DNA of 43,918 bases, taken from assembly GCA_002689325.1 (NCBI GenBank), contig NZFP01000007.1, positions 1-43,918 on the forward strand, in the 5' to 3' direction. Numbering within the stretch: the stretch's first letter is position 1; the number at the start of each line of letters is the position of its first letter. The position numbers were made by a program, and so were the translations under genes. The notes beneath the pieces are model-generated. The model made no database searches, had not been told where the DNA came from, and was given only the letters and a program-made list of their open reading frames with translations. Positions 8,818 to 18,686 of this stretch are shown one piece after another. The DNA is from Rickettsiales bacterium. Lineage in GTDB: Bacteria; Pseudomonadota; Alphaproteobacteria; Methylaequorales; Methylaequoraceae.

Positions 8818-11800
8818 AAGAAAAGATATTAAAAAAATTATGATTATTGGAGCTGGACCAATAGTTATTGGTCAGGCTTGCGAGTTTGATTATTCTGGTG
8901 CGCAAGCATGTAAGGCTTTAAAAGAAGAGGGATACAAAGTAATTCTAGTAAATTCAAATCCAGCAACAATTATGACAGATCCTAATCTCGCTGATAAAAC
9001 ATACATTGAACCGTTAAATTCATACTTCCTTGAACAAATAATTAAAAAAGAAAGACCTGATGCTTTACTTTCAACCATGGGAGGACAAACAGCTTTAAAT
9101 CTGTCGATAGATTTACAAAGAAAAAAAATTCTTTCAAAATATAAAGTAGAACTTATTGGGGCTACTAAATCAGTCATCGAGAAAGCCGAGAATAGAGAGC
9201 TTTTCAAAAGATCTATGGATAAGATAGGACTTGATTCACCTAAAGGATATGTAGCAAATAATTTAAACAAAGCACTAAAAATACTCAATGCTCTAAAATT
9301 TCCCGTAATTATAAGACCATCTTTTACACTTGGTGGTTCAGGTGGAGGAACAGCAAAAAATAAAAATGAATTCATAAACATTGTAAAAAAAGGTATTAGC
9401 TTGTCACCTATAAGTGAGGTTCTGATAGAAGAATCTTTAGTTGGATGGAAAGAATATGAAATGGAAGTTATAAGAGATAAAAATGATAATTGTATCATTG
9501 TTTGTTCAATAGAAAACATTGACCCAATGGGTGTTCATACTGGTGACTCAATTACTGTTGCTCCATCTTTAACCCTTACTGACAAAGAGTTTCAAAAAAT
9601 GCGTAATGATTCGATTAGTGTAATTAGAGAAATTGGTGTTGAGACAGGTGGAGCAAATGTACAGTTTGCTGTTAATCCAAAAAATGGAAGAATGGTTGTA
9701 ATTGAGATGAACCCAAGGGTTTCAAGGTCATCAGCCTTAGCATCCAAGGCAACTGGTTTCCCGATTGCTAGAGTAGCGGCTAAATTAGCAATTGGATATT
9801 CTTTGGATGAATTAAAAAATGATATTACTAAAACTACACCTGCTTCATTTGAGCCAACAATTGACTACATTGTTACAAAAATACCAAGATTCACATTTGA
9901 AAAATTTAGTGAAACAGAGGAAAAACTAGGAACCGCTATGAAATCAATTGGTGAATGTATGGCTATAGGAAGAAATTTCAAAGAATCTTTCCAAAAAGCT
10001 TTAAGAAGCTTAGAGATAGGTTTAGAGGGTCTAAACTCAAATAAAAATTTAAAAGCTAAAAAGAAAGAAAAACTTAAAATTCTTCTTGAAAAAAATCTTC
10101 CTAACAAATTTTTAATTATTGCTGAAGCTCTAAGAAAAGGTATTGACATTGACACAGTTATAAAAAAATCAAAATACGACTATTGGTTTATTAGGGAAAT
10201 AGATGAAATTGTAAAGCTTGAAAATATTTTAAAAAAAAAATTTAATCTTAATCTTTATAAAAAATGTAAGGCTGCTGGTTTTTCAGATAATAGAATTTTA
10301 GATCTATCAAAAATATCTCCAAAAAAATTAAAAGATCTAAAGAAAAGTTATAACCTTCATGCAAAATTTAAAAATATCGACACATGCTCTGCAGAATTCA
10401 AGTCATTTACTCCATATATGTATTCTTCATGGGCATCAAATAATTACAGCCCTAGTTTTGAAAAAGAGACTGATATTACAAATAAAAAGAAAGTTATTAT
10501 TATCGGCGGAGGGCCCAACAGAATTGGTCAAGGTATTGAATTTGATTATTGTTGTGTTCACTCTTCATATGCTATCAGGGAAATGGGATTTGAATCAATT
10601 ATGATAAACTGTAACCCCGAAACTGTTTCTACCGACTATGATACTTCAGATAGACTATATTTTGAACCATTAGATATCGAATCAGTTTTGTCTATCTGCA
10701 AATCTGAAAGTTTAAAAGGTCATTTATTAGGAGTAATTGTTCAGCTTGGTGGACAAACTCCTCTTAAACTTGCAGAAAAGATTTTTGAAAACAAAATTAA
10801 GATTTTAGGAACAAGTTTTAAATCCATTGATTTGTGTGAAGACAGAGACAGTTTTAACAAATTAATAAAAAAACTTGAAATAAATCAACCTAAAAGTGAC
10901 ATTGTTTTTAATTTAAAACAGGCAAAAAAGTCTTTAAAAAGAATTCAGTTTCCAATTGTTATCAGACCTTCATATGTGTTAGGAGGTCAAGCTATGAGAA
11001 TAGTTAATAATGAACTAGAGCTAGAAAAATATTTTCATTCTAATTTTATTGAAAACAATAAGGCAATCTTAATTGATGAATTTTTATTGGGTGCAAAAGA
11101 AATTGATGTTGATGCACTGTCGGATGGAAATGATGTTTTTATTGCAGGGATTTTGGAACATATTGAAGAGGCTGGTGTTCATTCTGGGGACTCGGCATGC
11201 TCTCTACCCCCTCAAACTATTCCTAAAAAGATTATCTATGAAATAGAAAACATTACTAAATCAATTGTTAAAAAACTCAAAGTTGTTGGCTTTACAAATA
11301 TTCAATATGCAATTAAAGACGAAAAAGTTTTTGTTTTAGAGGTAAACCCTCGAGCAAGCAGAACTGTGCCTTTTATAAGTAAATCAATTGGAGTTCCGTT
11401 AGCAAATATTGCTACAAAACTAATGCTTGGAAAAAAGCTTAAAGATTTTAAACTTTTTAATAAATATTTAAATTCTGTATTTGTAAAAGAATCAGTTTTT
11501 CCTTTTGATAGATTCCCAGGTGAAGATGTTATCCTTGGCCCAGAAATGAAATCAACAGGTGAAGTCATGGGAATTGATAAAAAATTTCCAGTAGCCTACA
11601 TTAAATCTCAAATAGCCGCTGGAAATAATCTACCCTTTAAAGGATTAGTCTTCGTTTCTGTCAGAGATGAAGACAAAGAAAATATTTTTTTACTCTCCCA
11701 AGTATTAAAAAAGATTGATTTTAAAATTTGTGCAACGAGAGGTACGGCAAAGTTTCTATCAAGGTTTGGTGTTGAAACTGAAATTGTAAATAAAGTTAAC

Positions 11801-12007
11801 GAGGGAACTCCTCACATTCTAGATTTAATTGAAAAAAAAAAGATTCAATTGATTATCAACACTACCTCAGGAAAGAAATCAATTGCTGACAGTTTTTCTA
11901 TAAGAAGAAGTGCTATAATAAACAAAATTCCTTATTTTACAACAATTTCTGCTGCTAAAGTTGCAGTTACAGGGTTAAATATAATAAAAAAAAAAAATTT
12001 TCAGTAA
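8810..12007 (+). CDS. carB: Carbamoyl-phosphate synthase large subunit
   Basis: Synthetase subunit making carbamoyl phosphate from bicarbonate, ammonia and two ATP. Two homologous halves are visible, each with a pre-ATP-grasp Rossmann motif ([20 protein letters not shown] at the start; [18 protein letters not shown] near residue 564) and an ATP-grasp domain ([27 protein letters not shown]). The C-terminal allosteric MGS-like domain has the [16 protein letters not shown] segment. Length 1065 is standard. It is translationally coupled to carA through an 8-base overlap. An A10 tract just before the stop encodes lysines in frame. Confidence 0.98.
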   Translation: MPKRKDIKKIMIIGAGPIVIGQACEFDYSGAQACKALKEEGYKVILVNSNPATIMTDPNLADKTYIEPLNSYFLEQIIKKERPDALLSTMGGQTALNLSIDLQRKKILSKYKVELIGATKSVIEKAENRELFKRSMDKIGLDSPKGYVANNLNKALKILNALKFPVIIRPSFTLGGSGGGTAKNKNEFINIVKKGISLSPISEVLIEESLVGWKEYEMEVIRDKNDNCIIVCSIENIDPMGVHTGDSITVAPSLTLTDKEFQKMRNDSISVIREIGVETGGANVQFAVNPKNGRMVVIEMNPRVSRSSALASKATGFPIARVAAKLAIGYSLDELKNDITKTTPASFEPTIDYIVTKIPRFTFEKFSETEEKLGTAMKSIGECMAIGRNFKESFQKALRSLEIGLEGLNSNKNLKAKKKEKLKILLEKNLPNKFLIIAEALRKGIDIDTVIKKSKYDYWFIREIDEIVKLENILKKKFNLNLYKKCKAAGFSDNRILDLSKISPKKLKDLKKSYNLHAKFKNIDTCSAEFKSFTPYMYSSWASNNYSPSFEKETDITNKKKVIIIGGGPNRIGQGIEFDYCCVHSSYAIREMGFESIMINCNPETVSTDYDTSDRLYFEPLDIESVLSICKSESLKGHLLGVIVQLGGQTPLKLAEKIFENKIKILGTSFKSIDLCEDRDSFNKLIKKLEINQPKSDIVFNLKQAKKSLKRIQFPIVIRPSYVLGGQAMRIVNNELELEKYFHSNFIENNKAILIDEFLLGAKEIDVDALSDGNDVFIAGILEHIEEAGVHSGDSACSLPPQTIPKKIIYEIENITKSIVKKLKVVGFTNIQYAIKDEKVFVLEVNPRASRTVPFISKSIGVPLANIATKLMLGKKLKDFKLFNKYLNSVFVKESVFPFDRFPGEDVILGPEMKSTGEVMGIDKKFPVAYIKSQIAAGNNLPFKGLVFVSVRDEDKENIFLLSQVLKKIDFKICATRGTAKFLSRFGVETEIVNKVNEGTPHILDLIEKKKIQLIINTTSGKKSIADSFSIRRSAIINKIPYFTTISAAKVAVTGLNIIKKKNFQ

Positions 12008-12071
12008 AACCAATTCAAGATGTTTATAAATAATAGAATTTAATTTTTTAAATATTATAATATAATTTATA

Positions 12072-12554
12072 ATGACCGAAAAATTACCAATGACAGCCGA
12101 TGGTCTTGCGAAGTTAAAATCTGAGCTTGAAAATCTCAAAAATTCTGAGAGACCTAATATAATTAAAGCAATTGCAGAGGCAAGAGAGCATGGTGACCTT
12201 TCAGAAAATGCAGAATATCACGCAGCTAGAGAAAAACAAAGTTTCATTGAAGGAAGAATTTCTGAACTTGAAAACAAAATAAGCAGAGCCGAAGTTATAG
12301 ATATTTCTTCACTTGATAATTCAAAAATTACATTCGGGGCAACGGTGAAGATAACAGACCTTAGTAATGACGAAACTCACACATACACAATAGTTGGAGC
12401 AGATGAATCAGATATTGAAAAAAACTTAATATCAATCTCTGCACCCCTAGGTAGGGCCATGATCAATAAAACAATAAATGATGTAATTGAAGTTACAACT
12501 CCTGGTGGATTAAAAGAATATCAAATAAATTCAATAAAATATTCTCAAATATGA
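12072..12554 (+). CDS. greA: Transcription elongation factor GreA
   Basis: Binds the secondary channel of RNA polymerase and stimulates cleavage of backtracked RNA. The N-terminal coiled coil carries the acidic tip EHGDLSENAEYHAAREKQ (about 38-55), in which the Asp/Glu pair acts in cleavage; the C-terminal FKBP-like domain ends with the family-typical glycine-rich turn TPGGLKEYQI. Length 160 is typical. TATAAT-like sequences occur just upstream (12056-12066) without a convincing -35. The stop overlaps the trxB start by 4 bases. Confidence 0.97.
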   Translation: MTEKLPMTADGLAKLKSELENLKNSERPNIIKAIAEAREHGDLSENAEYHAAREKQSFIEGRISELENKISRAEVIDISSLDNSKITFGATVKITDLSNDETHTYTIVGADESDIEKNLISISAPLGRAMINKTINDVIEVTTPGGLKEYQINSIKYSQI

Positions 12555-13489
12555 GCAAAATTGAAAATATTACAATTTTAGGTTCCGGTCCAGCAGGATA
12601 CACAGCAGCAATTTATGCAGCAAGAGCTGGACTTTCTCCATTGATGGTTTCTGGTTTAGAACAAGGTGGACAACTTATGATAACAACCGACGTTGAAAAC
12701 TACCCTGGCTTTGAAAAGCCTATTCAAGGACCATGGCTTATGGAACAAATGAAGAATCAAGCCAAATCATTTGGAACAAGAATTTTAGTAGATTTTGTAA
12801 AGGATGTGGATTTAGAAACCCTACCTTTTAAACTTAAAACAGAGAAAAAACTGATAAAATCTAATTCCATTGTTATTGCAACTGGTGCGAAGGCAAACTG
12901 GTTAAATATAAAAGGCGAACATGAGTTTATGGGATTTGGAGTTTCAGCATGTGCAACATGTGATGGTTTTTTTTTTAAAGGTAAAGATGTAGCTGTTGTA
13001 GGTGGTGGTAATACAGCCGTTGAGGAAGCTTTGTTTTTGTCTAATTTATGCAGAAAAGTTTATATTATTCACAGAAGAGATAGATTAAGGGCTGAAAAAA
13101 TACTTCAAGAAAGGTTGTTTCAAAAAAAAAATGTTGATTTTATTTGGAATAGTAATGTTACAGAAATAACTGGAGACTTAGAAAAAAAAGAACTTCAGTC
13201 GATTATTATTAAAAATAAAAACAATGAAATTAATCAATTGTCAATTGATGGATTCTTTGTTGCAATTGGTCATAGTCCAGCAACTACTTTATTCAAAAAT
13301 AAATTACAAATGGATAATGATGGTTATATTTTTACAGAACCAAATTCTACAAAAACAGATATCGAAGGAGTTTTTGCAGCTGGTGACGTTACTGACAGAT
13401 TATACAGACAAGCTGTAACAGCTGCCGGAATGGGTTGTATGAGTGCAATTGAGGCAGAAAATTTCCTTAGCTTAAGAAAAATTATTTAG
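12551..13489 (+). CDS. trxB: Thioredoxin-disulfide reductase
   Basis: FAD- and NADPH-dependent reductase that keeps thioredoxin reduced. The N-terminal dinucleotide fold is GSGPAGYTAAIYAARAG, the redox-active pair is C134/C137 in CATCDGFF, the NADPH-binding motif is VVGGGNTAVEEA, and the C-terminal FAD motif is GVFAAGDVTD. Length 312 is normal. The start overlaps the greA stop (ATGA). The 3' end overlaps the end of the converging panE-like gene by 18 bases. Confidence 0.97.
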   Translation: MSKIENITILGSGPAGYTAAIYAARAGLSPLMVSGLEQGGQLMITTDVENYPGFEKPIQGPWLMEQMKNQAKSFGTRILVDFVKDVDLETLPFKLKTEKKLIKSNSIVIATGAKANWLNIKGEHEFMGFGVSACATCDGFFFKGKDVAVVGGGNTAVEEALFLSNLCRKVYIIHRRDRLRAEKILQERLFQKKNVDFIWNSNVTEITGDLEKKELQSIIIKNKNNEINQLSIDGFFVAIGHSPATTLFKNKLQMDNDGYIFTEPNSTKTDIEGVFAAGDVTDRLYRQAVTAAGMGCMSAIEAENFLSLRKII

Positions 13490-14389
13490 CTTTTTTATTC
13501 CCTCGACAATTTCACTATGAATAGGGCATTTAATATTATATTTTTTAGATAAAACTGCTATCGATCCAGATAACCAATCAAGCTCAAGCTTTTTATTATT
13601 ATTAAAATCAACATGCATTGATGATGTCATATTAAATGGCATATTCTTTATTTTTTCTAACCAAAATTCTACTGGGTCACTTTTAAAAGAAACACCAAAT
13701 TTTTTTGATAAATTGTACGTTTCAAACATTGCGTCTATGAATTTTTTTTTTAAAACTTTATCTTCAAAAATTTGACCAATTGATTTCAAAAAAAATGTTG
13801 TCATACCACTATAAGCAGATAAAAAAATAAATTTTTCCCAAATTTTTTCTTTAATATTTTTTTTAAAAATTATTTTAAGTCCAATTTTTTGAACATTGTC
13901 ACAAAAACCTTCAAGTAACTCGTTTTTCTCAACATCATATCCTCCAACAAAAAAAGTAGCCAGCTTGCCAACATGTTTTATGGTTTGATTTTCATCTACA
14001 AAAACAGAAATTTGAGCAACCGCACCAATTGTACCTATATCTGGAAGTTTTTTTTTTAATTTTTCTTCAGCATAAATACCATTTTGAAAGGGAAGAATAA
14101 TAGGTTTATTTTTAATTTTATTTTTAATTTCATCAAGTACAGAATCAAAGTCATACAACTTAACCGTATTAATAATGATATCAAAAGATTCTTTTTCAGG
14201 AATTTTCTCAGTGACTTTTATTCTTGGGTAATAAATTTTTCCTAATTCACTTTCGAGTTTTAAACCATCAGATTTTAAATAACTAAGCCTTTTTTTTCTG
14301 GCAACAAATGTTACATCATAATTATTGTTCACTAAATAAGATCCAATAAAACCACCTATTCCACCAACACCAATAACTAAAATTTTCAT
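13472..14389 (-). CDS. 2-dehydropantoate 2-reductase family protein (PanE/ApbA-like)
   Basis: NADPH-dependent ketopantoate reductase family; the classical member makes pantoate for coenzyme A. The sequence opens with the Rossmann motif GVGGIGGFIGSYL, has the catalytic-lysine region NTVKLYDFD, a second lysine region (KIWEKFIFLSAYSG), and the C-terminal SSMHVDFNNNKKLELDWLSG in which the Ser and Glu positions of the substrate site are kept. Length 305 fits. The family includes paralogues of uncertain substrate, so the panE function is likely but not proven. It is followed after 4 bases by aspC upstream on the same strand, and its 3' end overlaps trxB. Confidence 0.82.
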   Translation of the reverse strand: MKILVIGVGGIGGFIGSYLVNNNYDVTFVARKKRLSYLKSDGLKLESELGKIYYPRIKVTEKIPEKESFDIIINTVKLYDFDSVLDEIKNKIKNKPIILPFQNGIYAEEKLKKKLPDIGTIGAVAQISVFVDENQTIKHVGKLATFFVGGYDVEKNELLEGFCDNVQKIGLKIIFKKNIKEKIWEKFIFLSAYSGMTTFFLKSIGQIFEDKVLKKKFIDAMFETYNLSKKFGVSFKSDPVEFWLEKIKNMPFNMTSSMHVDFNNNKKLELDWLSGSIAVLSKKYNIKCPIHSEIVEGIKKLNNFS

Positions 14390-14393
14390 AAAC

Positions 14394-15596
14394 TTAGAAT
14401 AATTTTTTCAAAGATTCTTCTATTTGTAAGCATGCATTTTTTAACTTTTCTAACGAAGTAGCGTAAGAAAGTCTGAAATATGGGGACTTACCAAAAGCTA
14501 CACCAGGCACTACAGCTACATTTGCATGATTCAATAAAAACTCAGAAAAATCTAAATCATTTGAAATTAATTTACCATCGTTATATTTTTTACCAATAAA
14601 TCCATCACATGATACATAAAGATAAAATGCACCTTGCGGTATAAATGGTTCAAAACCATCTATTGAAGAAAAAAAATCTACCAAGAAGTTTTTTCTTTCC
14701 TCAAATTTCGCTAGCCAATCCTTTAAGAAAGTTTTTTCATTTTCTAGCGCAAACATAGCGGCCATTTGACTAATAGAGCATGGGTTTGTTGTACTCTGCG
14801 ATTGTATTTTTGAAATTGATTTAATAAGCTCTTTATGCCCTGCTCCGTATCCTATTCTCCATCCAGTCATTGAAAAAACTTTAGAGACCCCATTTACAAT
14901 AAAAGTTCTATCATGTAAGTCAGGAGAGATATTTAAAATATTAGTAAATTTTGTATTTTTATAGAGAATATGCTCGTAAATATCATCGGAAAGGATAAAA
15001 ACATTTTTATACTTTCTTATAACATCTGCAAGTTTCCTGAGTTCTTCTTCTGAATAAACAGAACCTGTTGGATTTCCAGGGGAGTTTATAATAACCCACT
15101 TAGTTTTATTTGTAATATTTTTTTCTAAGTCCTCAGGTTTTACCTTAAAGCCATTTTCAAATTTTGTCTCTACAATTATAGGTTTCCCATTACATAAATT
15201 AACAATATCAGGATATGAAACCCAATAGGGAGAGGGAATTAATACTTCATCACCTTCATCTATTGATGACATAAAAAGGTTGTAAATAACGTGCTTTCCA
15301 CCAACACCAACAGTTATATTTTCGTTTTTATAGTTTAAGTTATTTTCATACTTAAACTTCTTTACTATGGCGTCTTTTAACTGATCAGTGCCATCTACTT
15401 GAGTGTATTTTGTAAACCCGTTTTTAATAGCTTCAATTGCAAATAACTTTATATGATCAGGCGTATCAAAGTCTGGTTCTCCTGAACTAAGACTTATAAC
15501 TTTTTTACCATCTCTGGTCATTTCTCTTGCCTTTTGAGAAATTTTTACTGTCAGAGAAGGATGAAACCTAGATAATCTATTCGATATGAAATTCAT
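14394..15596 (-). CDS. aspC: Class I aminotransferase, aspartate/prephenate type
   Basis: PLP-dependent aminotransferase of the class I (Ib) group typical of alphaproteobacteria, interconverting aspartate and oxaloacetate and often also acting on prephenate. Motifs: SLSSGEPDFDTPDHI near residue 36, SPYWVSYPDI, the NSPGNPTGSVYS segment, the DDIYEH cofactor-binding aspartate, and the PLP lysine in GVSKVFSMTGWRIGY. The C-terminus carries the substrate arginine in YFRLSYATS. Length 400 is typical. It lies upstream of the panE-like gene with a 4-base gap and diverges from uvrB. Confidence 0.9.
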   Translation of the reverse strand: MNFISNRLSRFHPSLTVKISQKAREMTRDGKKVISLSSGEPDFDTPDHIKLFAIEAIKNGFTKYTQVDGTDQLKDAIVKKFKYENNLNYKNENITVGVGGKHVIYNLFMSSIDEGDEVLIPSPYWVSYPDIVNLCNGKPIIVETKFENGFKVKPEDLEKNITNKTKWVIINSPGNPTGSVYSEEELRKLADVIRKYKNVFILSDDIYEHILYKNTKFTNILNISPDLHDRTFIVNGVSKVFSMTGWRIGYGAGHKELIKSISKIQSQSTTNPCSISQMAAMFALENEKTFLKDWLAKFEERKNFLVDFFSSIDGFEPFIPQGAFYLYVSCDGFIGKKYNDGKLISNDLDFSEFLLNHANVAVVPGVAFGKSPYFRLSYATSLEKLKNACLQIEESLKKLF

Positions 15597-15685
15597 TAAT
15601 TATGGAAAAAAATTTAAAACTTCAACATTTAGGATTATATATATTCTTAAATAAAAATATATTAGATTTTAAAATTAATTAAAAT

Positions 15686-17656
15686 ATGAAAAATTTTTCA
15701 ATTGAATCAAGATTCTCAGCTTCTGGTGATCAACCCTCAGCGATTAATTCACTTTCTTCTAGACTTGAAAAAAATATCAAAAACCAAGTCTTATTAGGAG
15801 TCACTGGATCTGGTAAAACTTTTACCATGGCTAGTGTCATAGAGCGACTACAAAGACCTTCCTTAGTTTTTGCACCAAATAAAATTTTAGCAGCTCAACT
15901 TTACAGTGAAATGAAAAGCTTCTTTCCAAAAAATTGTGTTGAATATTTTGTGTCATATTACGATTATTATACCCCTGAGGCTTACGTTCCTAGAACAGAT
16001 ACATACATAGAAAAAGAATCATCAATAAATGAACAGATTGATCGAATGCGACATTCAGCAACCAGAGCGTTACTTGAAAGAAAAGACACGGTCGTTGTCG
16101 CAAGTGTTTCATGTATATATGGAATTGGTTCCGTTCAATCATATTCATCAATGGCCTTTAAAATTAATAAAGGCTCAGTGTATGAAATTGAAAAATTAAA
16201 AAGGAAGTTAGTTGAACTACAATACAAAAGAAATGATAATGTTCATGTAAGAGGAACATTTCGAAATAGAGGTGACTTTTTAGAAATATTTCCATCACAC
16301 CTAGAAGATAAATCATGGAGAATTTCTTTTTTTGGGGATAAAGTTGAATCTATTGACGAATTTGATCCGTTTCTAGGTGTGATTTCAAAAAGTTTAGATG
16401 AAATAACTATTTTTGCAAATAGTCACTATGTAACTCCAAAACCCTCTTTAGATAGAGCAATAGATGCTATTAGAGAGGAACTTAAAAAAAGAATAAAATA
16501 TTTTGAATCTAAAAAATTATTCATTGAAGCACAAAGAATTGAGCAAAGAACAAATTTTGACCTTGAGATGATATCTGCTACGGGAAGTTGCTCGGGAATA
16601 GAAAATTATTCAAGGCATTTGTCTGGAAGAGAGGAAGGACAGCCTCCACCAACGTTATTTGAATATCTTCCTAAAGATTCTATAATATTTATAGATGAAT
16701 CACATGTAACAATTCCTCAGATTAAAGGAATGTTTAAAGGAGATAGGTCAAGAAAAGAAACTCTTTCTGAACATGGTTTTCGTTTACCTTCATGTAAAGA
16801 TAATCGTCCTCTAAAGTTTGAAGAATGGGAAAAGTTTAAAGGACAAACAATTTATGTTTCAGCTACTCCCGGTGATTATGAGCTAGAAAAAAGCAAAGGA
16901 GTTTTTGTTGAACAAGTTGTCAGGCCGACTGGATTGATAGATCCAATTTGTGGAGTAAAGAAGGCTACCAACCAAATCGAAGATGTTATTAATGAATGTA
17001 AAAAGTTAAGTCAGAGAAAATTGAGAGTTTTAATCACAACCTTGACAAAAAAAGACGCCGAAAAAATAACTGATTACCTGAATGAAAATGAAGTAAAGGC
17101 CAAGTATATGCACTCAGATATAGAAACCTTAGAAAGAATTGAATTAATTAAAAATCTAAGAATTGGAAAGTTTGATGTTCTTGTTGGTATTAATCTTCTT
17201 CGCGAAGGACTAGATATCCCAGAATGTGGATTAGTGGCAATTCTTGATGCTGATAAAGAAGGATTTTTAAGATCGCATGTTTCCCTAATTCAAACAATTG
17301 GAAGAGCTGCAAGAAATATAAATGGAAGAGCAATTCTTTACGCTGACTTTAAAACCGAATCAATATCGAAAGCTCTTGAAGAAACTTCGCGTAGAAGGAT
17401 AAAGCAGATTCATTATAATAAAATAAATAATATTACACCAAGGTCAACATCAAGAAAAATTGAAGAAAGTATAGAGAACCAAAGTTCAATTAAAAATAAA
17501 AAAGATAATAGTTTATCAGAAGAAAGTTCTATAATTGATCTAAAAAAGAAAATGCTTGAATATGCTGAAAATTTAGATTTTGAAAAAGCAGCTGAAATTC
17601 GTGATAAAATTAAGATTTTAGAGAAGAAAGAAATGGGTATTAGTGAAAGTCTATAA
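15686..17656 (+). CDS. uvrB: Excinuclease ABC subunit UvrB
   Basis: Damage-verification helicase of nucleotide excision repair, loaded by UvrA and nicked together with UvrC. Walker A is GVTGSGKT (38-45), the beta-hairpin region YYDYYTPEAYVPRTDTYIEK follows, the DEAD-type motif is DESHVTIPQI, helicase motif VI is QTIGRAARN, and a C-terminal UVR domain (about 620-650, KMLEYAENLDFEKAAEIRDKI) contacts UvrC. Length 656 is typical. The 3' end overlaps the next gene by 14 bases, and uvrC lies only one gene further on. Confidence 0.98.
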   Translation: MKNFSIESRFSASGDQPSAINSLSSRLEKNIKNQVLLGVTGSGKTFTMASVIERLQRPSLVFAPNKILAAQLYSEMKSFFPKNCVEYFVSYYDYYTPEAYVPRTDTYIEKESSINEQIDRMRHSATRALLERKDTVVVASVSCIYGIGSVQSYSSMAFKINKGSVYEIEKLKRKLVELQYKRNDNVHVRGTFRNRGDFLEIFPSHLEDKSWRISFFGDKVESIDEFDPFLGVISKSLDEITIFANSHYVTPKPSLDRAIDAIREELKKRIKYFESKKLFIEAQRIEQRTNFDLEMISATGSCSGIENYSRHLSGREEGQPPPTLFEYLPKDSIIFIDESHVTIPQIKGMFKGDRSRKETLSEHGFRLPSCKDNRPLKFEEWEKFKGQTIYVSATPGDYELEKSKGVFVEQVVRPTGLIDPICGVKKATNQIEDVINECKKLSQRKLRVLITTLTKKDAEKITDYLNENEVKAKYMHSDIETLERIELIKNLRIGKFDVLVGINLLREGLDIPECGLVAILDADKEGFLRSHVSLIQTIGRAARNINGRAILYADFKTESISKALEETSRRRIKQIHYNKINNITPRSTSRKIEESIENQSSIKNKKDNSLSEESSIIDLKKKMLEYAENLDFEKAAEIRDKIKILEKKEMGISESL

Positions 17657-18404
17657 AAAAGCGCTTGTTACCGGAGGGGCTCAAAGAATTGGTGCCTCGA
17701 TGGTAGAGTTTTTAGCCAACAACGGAATTGATGTGGCAATTCAATACAATAGGTCAGAAAAAGAAATTAATAATATTAAAAAAAAAGTAAACAAGCTAGG
17801 TGTTAAATTTAATGCCTTCCAATGTGATTTTAGTCAAGATTGCAATTTTGACATTTTTTTTCAAAAAGTAAAAAAACTTCACGGAAATATTGATATTTTG
17901 ATTAATAATGCCTCAACATTTGAATTTGATACAATAAAAAAAACTAGTCATAAAACTTTTGATAAACATATTAATGTTAACCTTAAAGCTCCATTCTTTC
18001 TTTCAAAAAGTTTTGTTCAGCAACTATTAAATAAAAATGGACTAATTGTTAATATAATTGATCAGAGAGTAAAAAATATAACACCATATTTTACCTCTTA
18101 TACACTAAGTAAATCAGCGTTATATACAATGACAAAAAGTCTGGCAGTATTTTTGGCCCCAAAAATTAGAGTAAACGGAATATCACCTGGTCCTACATTA
18201 AAAAGTGTAAATCAGACTCCAAAACAATTTAAGGATCAAATATCGAGAACACCAATGAAAAGAAAGGTTGAATTAAATGAGATAAATAATGCTCTTGGCT
18301 ATTTAATAAAAAACGAATCAGTTACTGGTGAAATATTAACACTAGATTCTGGACAAAGTCTTGGTTGGGCTAACTCTAAATCAAAGGTATTCTCTACTGA
18401 TTAA
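17643..18404 (+). CDS. Short-chain dehydrogenase, pteridine reductase/FolM-like
   Basis: NADPH-binding SDR resembling FolM/PTR1 dihydromonapterin or pteridine reductases. The sequence shows TGGAQRIG (cofactor loop with Arg, favouring NADPH), the INNAS motif, the active-site YTLSKSAL (YxxxK), and VNGISPGPTL; the C-terminus has LDSGQSLGWA, typical of FolM-like members. The start is GTG, overlapping uvrB by 14 bases; no ATG gives a complete Rossmann fold. An SDR of this type before uvrC is common in alphaproteobacteria. The true substrate cannot be read from the sequence. Confidence 0.8.
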   Translation: MKVYKKALVTGGAQRIGASMVEFLANNGIDVAIQYNRSEKEINNIKKKVNKLGVKFNAFQCDFSQDCNFDIFFQKVKKLHGNIDILINNASTFEFDTIKKTSHKTFDKHINVNLKAPFFLSKSFVQQLLNKNGLIVNIIDQRVKNITPYFTSYTLSKSALYTMTKSLAVFLAPKIRVNGISPGPTLKSVNQTPKQFKDQISRTPMKRKVELNEINNALGYLIKNESVTGEILTLDSGQSLGWANSKSKVFSTD

Positions 18405-18522
18405 ATGAAAATAAGTTGTCAACACATTGTTATATTTAAATTTTTTCTTACCCTCTACAAAATAAATAATTAAAAATAATGCCATATTTCCTGACTAAAC
18501 AAAAAAATATCAATATTATCAG

Positions 18523-18637
18523 TTATTTACAAAATTGATTAATTTTTAATCAATTGGGTTGAAAGTCGCAGAATTAGCAAGATTAAAAAAAAAACTCAAA
18601 GATTATTAACAAAGTTATCCACAAAATTAGTGGATAG
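18523..18637. promoter_or_regulatory. Cluster of DnaA-box-like sites (candidate origin element or DnaA-regulated site)
   Basis: The longest gene-free stretch in the window (18405-18686, 282 bases) contains a perfect DnaA box TTATCCACA (18615-18623), two one-mismatch copies in the same orientation (TTATTTACA 18523-18531; TTATTAACA 18603-18611), and an opposed weaker copy (CTATCCACT, minus strand, 18629-18637). TATCCAC and GTGGATA form a 7-base inverted repeat with a 7-base loop (18616-18636). Surroundings are AT-rich. Whether this is a replication origin, a DnaA-titration site or chance is open. Confidence 0.35.
18533..18555. repeat. Perfect 10-base inverted repeat in the folM-uvrC gap
   Basis: AATTGATTAA and TTAATCAATT are separated by TTT. 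The stem is A/T-rich and not followed by a T run on either strand, so it is a poor intrinsic terminator. It sits between the first and second DnaA-box-like sites and could be a protein-binding palindrome. Confidence 0.5.
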
Positions 18638-18686
18638 AATTTTGTCTGTAATTTTTTATAATAAATGCAATAACTTGTAAGATTTT

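Noticed and set aside
8890-9519. 209-codon open frame on the minus strand inside carB
   Set aside because: It is antisense to highly conserved carB sequence, has low-complexity Ser/Phe/Leu composition and no recognisable family; a shadow of the carB coding frame.
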